A stretch of DNA of 64,000 nt from the NCBI GenBank assembly GCA_020833055.1, contig JAJHQZ010000002.1:62001-126000 (forward strand). The letters run 5' to 3'. The DNA is from Candidatus Korarchaeum sp. (GTDB lineage: Archaea > Korarchaeota > Korarchaeia > Korarchaeales > Korarchaeaceae). Position 1 is the stretch's first letter. Every line of letters begins with the position of its first letter. Of this stretch, positions 42,202 to 50,188 are shown piece by piece. The translations under genes and the position numbers were made by a program. The notes below the pieces were generated by a model. That model had not been told where the DNA came from and ran no database searches. It saw only the letters and a program-made list of their open reading frames with translations.

Positions 42202-43713
42202 GTGAGGATCTTCGATACTACGCTTAGAGATGGGGAGCAGACACCTGGCGTCTCCTTAACTTGCAGTGAGAAGATTGAGATAGCTGAGGCTTTAAATGAA
42301 CTAGGAGTCGATGTGATAGAGGCCGGATTTCCGATAACGTCTGAGGGCGAAGCTGAGTCAGTGAGGGAGATAGCTAAGTCTATAGCTGAGATAGAATCAG
42401 TGAGCAGGGCTGAGGTATGCGCCCTCGCTAGATGCAACTTCAAAGATATAGATATAGCTGTGGACTCCGGAGTAGATTCAGTTCACGTTTTCATAGCCAC
42501 TTCCCCGCTTCACAGGGAGTACAAACTCAAGATGAGCAAGGATGGTGTTTTGAGGAAGGCTGTGGAAGCAGTAGAGTATGCTAAATCCAGAGGCGTCATT
42601 GTGGAATTCTCAGCTGAGGATGCGACGAGGACTGAGCTCGATTTCCTGATCCAAGTTTTCAAAGCCGTTGAAGAGGCTGGCGCGGATAGGGTGGATATCC
42701 CGGATACCGTGGGCGTGATGACTCCAGTAGCTATGAAGTACCTCGTCTCCAGAGTTGTCAGTGAGCTCAGAGTCCCGGTAAGTGTGCACTGCCACAATGA
42801 CTTCGGTTTAGCTGTAGCTAATTCCTTAGCAGCAGTAGAGGCTGGAGCTCAACAAGCTCATGTGACTGTGAATGGACTGGGGGAGAGGGCTGGAAACGCC
42901 TCCCTGGAGCAGTTCGTAGCTTCCCTCCACTACCTCTACGGGGTCAAGACTAGGATCGATCTGACGAAGCTCAGGGAGGTATCTGAACTCGTTGAAAAAC
43001 TGACCGGCATCCAGGTCCCGCCTAACTATCCGATCGTTGGGGATAATGCTTTCTCCCATGAGTCGGGGATCCACGTGCACGGGGTCCTGGAGCATCCGGG
43101 GACTTACGAGCCCCTGATGCCCGAGGCCGTGGGGATGAGGAGGAGGATAGTCCTGGGGAAGCACAGTGGGAGGCACGCTATAGAGGAAGCCGTCAGGAAG
43201 TTGGGATACGATGCTAGGGGTGAGGAGATAGAGGAGATAATGAGGAGGGTGAAGGGTTACGGGGATAGAGGCATAAAGGTCACGGAGAAGCTGTTCGGCA
43301 GGATAGTGGCTGAGGTCATGGGGGGAAGGGAGGGCGCCAGGAAGCTAGAAGTGGGGGAGTGGCTCGTCGTCACTGGTAGCGGGATCACTCCATCGGCTTG
43401 GATAAGGGCCAAAGTTGGAGGAAGGGACATAAGGAGCTGGGGTTGGGGAGTCGGTCCCGTCGATGCCCTATCCAATGCTCTGAGATCGATAGAGGGCATA
43501 CCTAATTTCAGGCTCTCTAGGTTCAAGCTCAACGCTACTAGCAAGGGGACGGACGCCCCTGGAGAGGTTTACGTTAAGATAGAGAGCAATGGGATCACTG
43601 CTGAAGGATACGGGATAAGCGAGGATATAGTAAGAGCTAGCCTGGAGGCCCTGCTGGATTCCCTGAACAAGGTGATGAGCGATGAAAACAGCAGTGGAGA
43701 AGATACTGAGTAG
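42202..43713 (+). CDS. leuA: 2-isopropylmalate synthase family enzyme
   Basis: A 503-residue enzyme with the DRE-TIM barrel: 'FDTTLRDGEQTPGVSLT' (Arg and metal Asp), 'SVHCHNDFGLAVANSLAAVEAGA' (metal HxH) and 'GLGERAGNASLEQFV'. The C-terminal LeuA dimer/regulatory domain (about 370-490) is complete, which favours isopropylmalate or citramalate synthase over homocitrate synthase. It condenses acetyl-CoA with a 2-oxoacid. GTG at 42202 is the first start codon in frame, though the preceding 'VPER' also fits the family. It overlaps leuC by 32 bases. Confidence 0.92.
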   Translation: MRIFDTTLRDGEQTPGVSLTCSEKIEIAEALNELGVDVIEAGFPITSEGEAESVREIAKSIAEIESVSRAEVCALARCNFKDIDIAVDSGVDSVHVFIATSPLHREYKLKMSKDGVLRKAVEAVEYAKSRGVIVEFSAEDATRTELDFLIQVFKAVEEAGADRVDIPDTVGVMTPVAMKYLVSRVVSELRVPVSVHCHNDFGLAVANSLAAVEAGAQQAHVTVNGLGERAGNASLEQFVASLHYLYGVKTRIDLTKLREVSELVEKLTGIQVPPNYPIVGDNAFSHESGIHVHGVLEHPGTYEPLMPEAVGMRRRIVLGKHSGRHAIEEAVRKLGYDARGEEIEEIMRRVKGYGDRGIKVTEKLFGRIVAEVMGGREGARKLEVGEWLVVTGSGITPSAWIRAKVGGRDIRSWGWGVGPVDALSNALRSIEGIPNFRLSRFKLNATSKGTDAPGEVYVKIESNGITAEGYGISEDIVRASLEALLDSLNKVMSDENSSGEDTE

Positions 43714-44926
43714 GGCATCAGGTAGAGATGCTGAGGCCGGCGATATCGTTGAGGCCGAGATAGATGTTTACATGATTCACGATCCCATGGGGGCTCTAGT
43801 TGATGATGCTTTGAGGGATTTATGCGGGGAACCGAGGCATCCAGAGAGAGTGGTAGCTGTCCAAGATCACTTCGTCCCGGCTAAGGATATAGAGTCAGCT
43901 AACCTCAGCAAGAGGCTCAGGGAGTTCTGCTCGAAGTGGGGAGTTAAGTATCATTACGATGTGGGATGGGGCATATGCCACGCGGTCCTGCCCGAGGAGG
44001 GTCACGCAGCCCCCGGTGATGTCATCGTGGGCACGGATTCCCATATGCCCACTCTAGGGGCCTTAGGGGCTTTTTCGGTCGGAATAGGGGCTACTGAGAT
44101 GGCAGCAGCATTGATCATGGGGAAGCTCTGGTTCAGGGTCCCCGAGACTATCTTAGTTAAGTTGGACGGCTCCCTCCCTGAGATGGTCTTCGCTAAGGAC
44201 ATCATATTGAAGCTCATCTCTATGATAGGAGTAGATGGAGCTAATTACAAAGCTCTGGAGTTCAATGGGAGCGTTTTGAAGGCTATGGAGATGGATGAGA
44301 GGTTCGTCCTCACGAACATGTCCGTCGAGGCCGGAGCTAAGACCGCGATAATACCTGTCGATGATGTGACGCTCTCCTACTTGAATGGGAGGTTGAGGAG
44401 GGCTCCCAGGCCTGAGTACTCCGACGATGGGAGTCACTCTGATGAGATCTCCATTGATGTAAGCTCACTGGAGCCGCTAGTTGCGATCCCGCATTCGCCT
44501 GCAAATGTCAAACCGGCTTCCGAGGTGGATGCTGAGATAGATCAGGCTTTCATAGGCTCCTGCACCGGAGGGAGGCTGAAGGATCTCGAGGTAGCGGCCA
44601 GGATCCTCAGGGGGAGGAGGGTCAAGGAGGGGGTTAGGCTCATCGTGATACCCGCGAGCAGAAGAATATACCTAGAGGCCCTGAGGAGAGGTATAATCGA
44701 TATATTGATTGAGAGCGGAGCTACAATAGGACCTCCTAGCTGCGGTCCCTGTCTTGGGGCCCATCTCGGAGTTCTGGCTGAGGGGGAGGTAGCTATATCC
44801 ACATCCAACAGGAACTTCAGGGGGAGGATGGGCCATCCGGAGTCGAGAGTGTATTTAGCCAGCGCAGCCACAGTAGCGGCTTCCGCCGTTGAGGGCAGGA
44901 TAGTGGATCCGAGGGTGATAGTGTGA
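43682..44926 (+). CDS. leuC: 3-isopropylmalate dehydratase large subunit
   Basis: The 414-residue aconitase-family protein has 'VGTDSHMPTLGALGAFSVGIGATEMA', with the three Fe-S cysteines split as one in 'FIGSCTGGRL' and two in 'GPPSCGPCLG', and 'SNRNFRGRMGHP'. With LeuD it isomerises isopropylmalate (or a homologue such as homocitrate or citramalate). The short archaeal form is normal at about 415 residues. It overlaps leuA by 32 bases and leuD by 4. Confidence 0.95.
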   Translation: MKTAVEKILSRASGRDAEAGDIVEAEIDVYMIHDPMGALVDDALRDLCGEPRHPERVVAVQDHFVPAKDIESANLSKRLREFCSKWGVKYHYDVGWGICHAVLPEEGHAAPGDVIVGTDSHMPTLGALGAFSVGIGATEMAAALIMGKLWFRVPETILVKLDGSLPEMVFAKDIILKLISMIGVDGANYKALEFNGSVLKAMEMDERFVLTNMSVEAGAKTAIIPVDDVTLSYLNGRLRRAPRPEYSDDGSHSDEISIDVSSLEPLVAIPHSPANVKPASEVDAEIDQAFIGSCTGGRLKDLEVAARILRGRRVKEGVRLIVIPASRRIYLEALRRGIIDILIESGATIGPPSCGPCLGAHLGVLAEGEVAISTSNRNFRGRMGHPESRVYLASAATVAASAVEGRIVDPRVIV

Positions 44927-45420
44927 TAAGGGGGAGAGCTATAAAGTACCCTGATAACGTCGATACTGACGTCATAATCCCGGCTAGATACTTGAAGCAT
45001 GGCTCTGATCCCGAGATCCTGAGGGGTCATGCTATGGAAGATCTAGATCCTCTATTCCATCAGAAGGTCAGGGAGAGGAGGATAATAGTGGCTGGAAGGA
45101 ACTTCGGTTGCGGATCGAGTAGGGAGCAAGCGGTACTAGCGCTCAAATATTCGGGGATTGAGCTCATCATCGCTCAGAGCTTCGCTAGGATATTCTTCAG
45201 GAACTCCATAAACTTGGGGCTTCCGGTCATGGAAGTTCCAGAGGCATCTATAATTGAGGATAACGAATATTTAGAGGCGGATCTTGAGAAAGGTCGCGTG
45301 TACCTGCCTGAGAGGGGGATAGAGCTCATCGGAACTAAGATCCCAGAATTCATGATGAGCATACTGAGAGCTGGAGGCATAGTCCCTTACCTCAGGGGGA
45401 TGAGGGGATGCCGAGGATAG
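44923..45420 (+). CDS. leuD: 3-isopropylmalate dehydratase small subunit
   Basis: The 165-residue swivel domain has 'DNVDTDVIIPARYLKH', 'IIVAGRNFGCGSSREQAV' and 'IIAQSFARIFFRNSINLGLP', the aconitase C-domain pattern. The substrate loop 'RYLKH' is the type seen in archaeal isopropylmalate/homoaconitate small subunits. GTG start overlaps leuC, and its end overlaps leuB by 13 bases. Confidence 0.95.
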   Translation: MIRGRAIKYPDNVDTDVIIPARYLKHGSDPEILRGHAMEDLDPLFHQKVRERRIIVAGRNFGCGSSREQAVLALKYSGIELIIAQSFARIFFRNSINLGLPVMEVPEASIIEDNEYLEADLEKGRVYLPERGIELIGTKIPEFMMSILRAGGIVPYLRGMRGCRG

Positions 45421-46412
45421 CGGTAATACCCGGGGATGGCGTTGGTCCTGAGATAATAGATGCGGTCATTCCGGTGCTGGAGACCCTCTCAGATCTGATG
45501 AACCTGCCACTCGACTTGAGGTTCTTCGAGGCCGGGGATGAGACGAAGAGGAAGAGGGGGGTCGCCCTACCCGAGGAGACGCTAAATGGCGTGATGAATT
45601 CGGATGCCACGCTCATGGTAGCTATAGGGGAGAGCGCTAGAGAAGTCATACTTCCTTTGAGGCAAAAATTAGATCTCTATGTTAACTTAAGGCCGGCAAA
45701 ATCATATCCAGTCCCTAGGGCCATTCCGGGATTCGATCTAACTATAGTAAGGGAGAACACTGAGGATCTATATGTGATGTCCGGCTGGAGGGGGCAGGAT
45801 ACTGCTGTGGACTTGAGGATAATAACGAGGAGAGCTAGCGAGAGGATATGCAGGTTCGGTTACAGGTACGCTAGGGGGAAAGGGAAGTCAAGGGTTTACG
45901 TAGTTCATAAGGCTAATGTCTTGGGAGGATGCATGCTCTTCAGGGAGGTTTGCTCGAGAGTAGCTGAGGAAGAGGGTTTTGATTACAGAGAGATGTATGT
46001 GGATAGCGCTGCCATGAGGATAGCGATGGATAGGCCTTTCGATGTCATAATAACGACCAATATGTTCGGAGACATACTATCGGACCTAGCTGCCGCATTC
46101 ATAGGGGGACTGGGCATGTACCCGAGCGCTAATATAGGGGAGAGTAGGGCTATATTCGAGCCCGTCCATGGGACAGCTCCTGAAATAGCTGGGAAGAACA
46201 TAGCGAATCCAATGGCAACTATACTCTCCGTCGCTATGATGATGGGATGGCTGGGTCATGAGGGGGGATCTAAGCTCATAGAGGAAGCCGTTAGGAGGGC
46301 TTGCGAATTAGGTTACACGACTCCGGATGTGGGGGGCAGCATGAGGACTAAGGAAGTTGGCCTTAAGATCTCGGAGATCATGAGGGAGATCTGTGGATCG
46401 ATTAATTTTTGA
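45408..46412 (+). CDS. leuB: 3-isopropylmalate dehydrogenase family enzyme
   Basis: The 334-residue protein has 'AVIPGDGVGPEIIDAV', 'IVRENTEDLYVMSGWRG' (substrate arginine/metal region), 'VVHKANVLGGCMLF', 'DVIITTNMFGDILSDLAA' and 'EPVHGTAPEIAGKNIANP'. It oxidatively decarboxylates isopropylmalate or a homologue. With leuA, leuC and leuD it completes the chain-extension pathway, most simply for leucine. The start ATG lies inside leuD. Confidence 0.93.
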   Translation: MPRIAVIPGDGVGPEIIDAVIPVLETLSDLMNLPLDLRFFEAGDETKRKRGVALPEETLNGVMNSDATLMVAIGESAREVILPLRQKLDLYVNLRPAKSYPVPRAIPGFDLTIVRENTEDLYVMSGWRGQDTAVDLRIITRRASERICRFGYRYARGKGKSRVYVVHKANVLGGCMLFREVCSRVAEEEGFDYREMYVDSAAMRIAMDRPFDVIITTNMFGDILSDLAAAFIGGLGMYPSANIGESRAIFEPVHGTAPEIAGKNIANPMATILSVAMMMGWLGHEGGSKLIEEAVRRACELGYTTPDVGGSMRTKEVGLKISEIMREICGSINF

Positions 46413-46471
46413 GCTCGTAACGCGGCCACCCTTCCTAAATATTTTTAATTGTTTCCGGGAGAAGAATAGCT

Positions 46472-46482
46472 AAATTATTTAA
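46472..46482 (+). promoter_or_regulatory. TATA box for the FAH-family gene
   Basis: AAATTATTTAA at 46472-46482, about 21-30 bases before the ATG at 46503. With this spacing the mRNA would be leaderless; no ribosome-binding site is seen directly before the ATG. Confidence 0.5.
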
Positions 46483-46502
46483 GGAGTGCGTCACGATCCC
46501 TT

Positions 46503-47372
46503 ATGAGACTGTTGAGCTTCAAGCACAAGGGCTCGCTGGATTACGGAGTTATTATAGATGATGAAGTGATACCGTCGAGCGAGCTATCGATGAAAATTGG
46601 GAAGAAGCTGCCTCCGACCCTGGAGGAGCTCATAAGGCTTCCGGTAATAGATGAGGTGATAAGCCTCCCGGATAGGTCATTCGGGAGGACAATAAAGGTA
46701 GAGGAAGTTGAGATCCTGAGGCCGATATCGAATCCTCCGAAGATAATTTGCTTGGGGAGGAATTACGTCGAGCACGCTGCTGAGACCGGTAGCAGCCCTC
46801 CGGAGGAGCCGATAATATTCATGAAGCCCAGGACGGCGCTCAACGATCCCTTCTCCGATGTCATAGTGCCCGATGATTACACGAAGGAAGTCGATTACGA
46901 GGGGGAGATAGCATTCGTGATGAAGAGAGGCGGGAGGAGGCTTAGCGGCCGTGAGGCTAAGGCTTCGATACTCGGGTACATGGCTTTCGATGACGTCACA
47001 GCTAGGGACCTGCAGAGGAGAGATAAGCAATGGGTGAGAGGGAAGAGTATAGATGGATTCGCCCCAATAGGCCCTTGGATAGATGTAAGTGCGGATTTCG
47101 ATGAGCTTGAGATACTCACTTTCGTCAACGGTGAGCTGAGGCAGAGAGCGAGCTCCGGGGAGATGATATTCAAGCCTTGGGAGATAATAGAGATATTGAG
47201 TAAGGGGATGACTATAGAGCCCTGCGACATAGTGGCTACGGGCACTCCATCTGGTGTAGGTGCCTTCTCGAACCCTCCGAGGCTCTTGAATCATAGCGAT
47301 ATCGTGGAAGTGGAGGTCAAAGGGGTCGGCAGGATCAGGAACAGGATAGTGTTTGAGAGCAAGCTATCTTAA
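46503..47372 (+). CDS. Fumarylacetoacetate hydrolase-family protein
   Basis: The 289-residue protein has the FAH fold: 'KIICLGRNYVEHAAETGS', 'PIIFMKPRTALNDP', metal ligands in 'VDYEGEIAFVMKRGGR' (E-x-E), 'FDDVTARDLQ' and 'VATGTPSGVGAF'. Family members hydrolyse or decarboxylate acylpyruvates and 2-oxo acids in aromatic or sugar breakdown. No pathway neighbours pin the substrate. The stop overlaps the convergent VIT gene by 4 bases. Confidence 0.9.
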   Translation: MRLLSFKHKGSLDYGVIIDDEVIPSSELSMKIGKKLPPTLEELIRLPVIDEVISLPDRSFGRTIKVEEVEILRPISNPPKIICLGRNYVEHAAETGSSPPEEPIIFMKPRTALNDPFSDVIVPDDYTKEVDYEGEIAFVMKRGGRRLSGREAKASILGYMAFDDVTARDLQRRDKQWVRGKSIDGFAPIGPWIDVSADFDELEILTFVNGELRQRASSGEMIFKPWEIIEILSKGMTIEPCDIVATGTPSGVGAFSNPPRLLNHSDIVEVEVKGVGRIRNRIVFESKLS

Positions 47373-48214
47373 TCTATGCTGAGCCCCAAGATCCCTCTAG
47401 CCGCTATACCTATAATATATGAGAGAGCTGCCACGCCTAGGCTTATAGATAGCATCTCCAGGGCGGATCTAACTATGCTCCTCTCCCTTATGACCGCTAA
47501 GTATACTGAGAAGAATATCACCATTAATGAGGCGGAGGATAGCATCGATAGGAGGGCTGAGAATACATCTTCCATCAGGAGGAACGGTAGGACCAAGAAT
47601 ATCACGACGGCGATGTAAGTTATCCCCGTATAGAAAGCCCCCCTCAAAGGATTGCCCCTCAACTCCGACTTCCTCGATAGGTACTCTGAAGCAGACATTG
47701 AGAGGCTAGCTGCTATCCCCGTGATGAGGCCCGCGGCCGCTATGTACTTCGAGCTCTGAAGAGCGATTGAGAATCCCGCTAATGAACCTGTAAGCTCAAC
47801 TAGAGCATCACTTAGCCCCAGTATCATCGATCCTATGTATTCCACCCTCTCCTCCTTTATCATACTGGCTAACTTCTCCTCGTGCTCTAGCTCGTCATCT
47901 ATTATCCCCTTGAACTCCTGAGATATCCCTAGGAGTCCTTCATACCCTTCCTGAGCCCTCTCCTCGGATCTCTCCATCAGCTTAACTACGAAGGTGAGCC
48001 CCAAGATCCTCGATAAAGCGTAATAGAGGAAGATCTTCACTCTATCGGGTTTTATATCCCTCCCAGTGAATCTCCTTATGATCTCGTAGTGCCTCAGCTC
48101 ATCTTCAGCTATCTTCCTGATCAACTCCCGATTCTCCCCACTCAGCCTCTCCGATATCTTCATATAAGTGTGGTAAGAGTTTATCTCATCCCTCTGGAAG
48201 TCCAGCAGATTCAC
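47369..48214 (-). CDS. Ferritin-like / VIT1-CCC1 membrane protein
   Basis: The 281-residue protein has an N-terminal rubrerythrin-like four-helix domain (1-135: 'DEINSYHTYMKISERLSGEN', 'AEDELRHYEII', 'DDELEHEEKLASMI', diiron-type E-x-x-H motifs) and a C-terminal VIT1/CCC1 transporter domain (about 140-281) with 'ILGLSDALVELTGSLAGFSIAL' and 'MSASEYLSRKSE'. Such fusions move iron or manganese across the membrane, with the ferritin-like part binding the metal. Single gene with start at 48214. Confidence 0.9.
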   Translation of the reverse strand: MNLLDFQRDEINSYHTYMKISERLSGENRELIRKIAEDELRHYEIIRRFTGRDIKPDRVKIFLYYALSRILGLTFVVKLMERSEERAQEGYEGLLGISQEFKGIIDDELEHEEKLASMIKEERVEYIGSMILGLSDALVELTGSLAGFSIALQSSKYIAAAGLITGIAASLSMSASEYLSRKSELRGNPLRGAFYTGITYIAVVIFLVLPFLLMEDVFSALLSMLSSASLMVIFFSVYLAVIRERSIVRSALEMLSISLGVAALSYIIGIAARGILGLSID

Positions 48215-48263
48215 AAGCTAGCTGAACCCAGGGAAAATAAAAAATTTGAATTGGAATTTCGGA

Positions 48264-48730
48264 TCACTTCCTCGATATGATCGCGCCTAATGCACCTATT
48301 AAGGCACCGAGCCCCGCCAAAGCTGTCCCTATACCGGCAGGGAGCACGAAATTAACTAGCCACAAGTGTATCTGTTGAATCGGTATCTGCTGGCCCGGGT
48401 TGTGGACTGGATATACGTGCATCATCCAGCCAGCATAGTAGCCACCGTAGATCAGGGAGAAAGTCGCGAGGAATACCCCTATAGTGTATATAATGAATGA
48501 GATCGTGCCCACTATCGACTTCCTCTCCCCGTATAAAGAGGAGAAGTAGAGACTGCCCAATGGCCCCGCTATGAGGTACATGAGGTACCCATCGTGTACC
48601 ACATACCAGCGCTTCCCCCAGATATTATCCTGGGGATCTCGAGGGGCTCATATGCTATTAGGAGCGTTAATAAGGCTGCTATAATTGCGTGAATTATCGA
48701 AGCATATCTGAACAACGTTCCCGGGGTCAT
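48264..48730 (-). pseudogene. Multi-span membrane protein interrupted by a frameshift
   Basis: Two frames on the minus strand belong together. The first (from ATG 48730, 'TPGTLFRYASIIHAIIAALL', ending its true sense at 'EPLEIPR') and the second ('DPQDNIWGKRWYVVHDGYLM', 'YLIAGPLGSLYFSSLYGE', three more spans, ending 'GALGAIISRK') join in about 48625-48645, where runs of C occur. A one-base change restores one protein of about 155 residues with four or five membrane spans and several His residues. Family unknown. ATG 48730 has GGTGAT at the right distance and a TATA-like TTTATAAC upstream (about 48765). Confidence 0.65.
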
Positions 48731-48897
48731 AGGATCACCAATTCTCATTCCATAACTATAGTTATAAAGCGCGGTGATCGATTGTTTAGATCTTTTCATG
48801 TAGGTTCGGGAGATGCCATGGAAAAGCTTAAATGAGTCCTTCGCTCATCAACAGGATAATATCCACAAAGTCGCGTTGAGAGGATTAGGGGGTGCGG

Positions 48898-49566
48898 ATG
48901 GGCACCGTGATGCCTAGAGCTCAGTTGGTCAGGAACGCGCTCACCGATATATTGGGAGCTACTCCAGCGGAGGTGTTGGGGAAGACCTGCTCCATCTTCA
49001 TGAGGGTAGTTGAGTCCTCTCAGGAAGGGGACATCATGCTCTACCTCTTCGGATTGAGGCTGGGAGAGAAGTTGGGGAAGGAGTTAGGGGAAGTAGCTCA
49101 GGAAGATTCATGGAGCACGCTATCAGAGATCTTCACCTTTCTGGGATTGGCTGGAGGCATTGAGATCCTCGCTGAGAGGCCCAGAAGCGTGCTAATATGC
49201 GTAAAACCCCCCGGGGACCCAGAGAAGAGGGTCAGCTGCAGCTTGGCTAGGGGGATAGTACTGGGCTTCACCTCCATGATCTCCGGTGATCAGCTCTATG
49301 TCAAGGATCGGGGCCCCTGTCCGGGTGAGAGGGGATGCCTCCTGGAGTTGACCAAGACTTCGGAGGATGTCCTCATGAACCCGATCAGGAGGGCCATAGT
49401 GGAGTACCTTAGGGTCAATCAAGGGGCCCATATGAGGCAGATCTCGAGGGACCTAGGTATAAGCTTAGGATCCCTCAGATGGCATCTGGATGTGCTAGAG
49501 AGGAAGGGTATCGTGAGGGAGAAGAGGAAGGGGAATATGACGGAGTTCTACCTCTCCGATATATGA
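48898..49566 (+). CDS. V4R-domain transcription regulator with C-terminal winged helix
   Basis: The 222-residue protein has an N-terminal V4R (vinyl-4-reductase-like) ligand domain (about 20-150, with conserved 'GCLLELTK' end and Cys residues at 'CSLARGIVLGF' and 'CPGERGC') and a C-terminal ArsR/MarR-like winged helix ('MNPIRRAIVEYLRVNQGAHM', 'ISRDLGISLGSLRWHLDVLE', 'VREKRKGNMTEFYL'). V4R domains bind small hydrophobic or metal-linked ligands. ATG 48898 or GTG 48892 starts it. It abuts the convergent 49.6 kb gene. Confidence 0.8.
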   Translation: MGTVMPRAQLVRNALTDILGATPAEVLGKTCSIFMRVVESSQEGDIMLYLFGLRLGEKLGKELGEVAQEDSWSTLSEIFTFLGLAGGIEILAERPRSVLICVKPPGDPEKRVSCSLARGIVLGFTSMISGDQLYVKDRGPCPGERGCLLELTKTSEDVLMNPIRRAIVEYLRVNQGAHMRQISRDLGISLGSLRWHLDVLERKGIVREKRKGNMTEFYLSDI

Positions 49567-49992
49567 TCACCAAGGATCATCATCCCATGGCACATCCTGG
49601 CTCTCGCATATGCGACCGCTGAAAACTATCTCCAAGACTTCACCAGAGGACCTCGTGAATACATCAACCTCCCCTGAGTCATCCTCCCTTATAGCGAGGA
49701 CCACCACGCTGCAACCGTTCTCATCCTCGAGCGAGACGTAGAGCTCCTTATCCTTTATGATACTCAGCTCCGATTCATCCTCATCCAAATCGATCCTCTC
49801 CATCCTAGCGTACCACTTCCCCCACTCGAAAGATATCGCTTTCATCCCCAAGAACCTAGCGAGGGGCTCGAGGTTCTTCAAGATCACTCTCTTCATCCCC
49901 TCGATCCCGAGGGCTATCAACTCGTGAGGTTCCTCCTCAACGCTCTGAACGAACTTATCCCAGTTCAATCCTATCTGCTCTACCTTATCCAT
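49567..49992 (-). CDS. Uncharacterised acidic protein (141 aa)
   Basis: A strongly acidic, soluble protein with an all-alpha start ('DKFVQSVEEEPHELIALGIEGMKRVI') followed by beta strands ('GKWYARMERIDLDEDESELS', 'LYVSLEDENGCSVVVLAIRE', 'EVDVFTRSSGEVLEIVFSG') and the ending 'VPWDDDPW'. I do not recognise a family. ATG 49992 was chosen over 50064 since the upstream extension is low in coding character. It is convergent with the V4R regulator gene, with touching ends. Confidence 0.5.
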   Translation of the reverse strand: MDKVEQIGLNWDKFVQSVEEEPHELIALGIEGMKRVILKNLEPLARFLGMKAISFEWGKWYARMERIDLDEDESELSIIKDKELYVSLEDENGCSVVVLAIREDDSGEVDVFTRSSGEVLEIVFSGRICESQDVPWDDDPW

Positions 49993-50188
49993 TTCCGCTC
50001 GCTCGCCCCTCTCTGTACTAGGTAATAAGTTTTTTGGTCCAATTCCTCTGGGGAATTGAAACATTTCAGGAGAGCTTAGAAGATCGCTCGACAGCTATTA
50101 TTCCTTCTCTCAAGCTAGCTGACATGTTTGAGAGAGAATTCCATGAAATGATTTATCAATTGACTTCCAAGATCGCAGCGAAGTGAGA

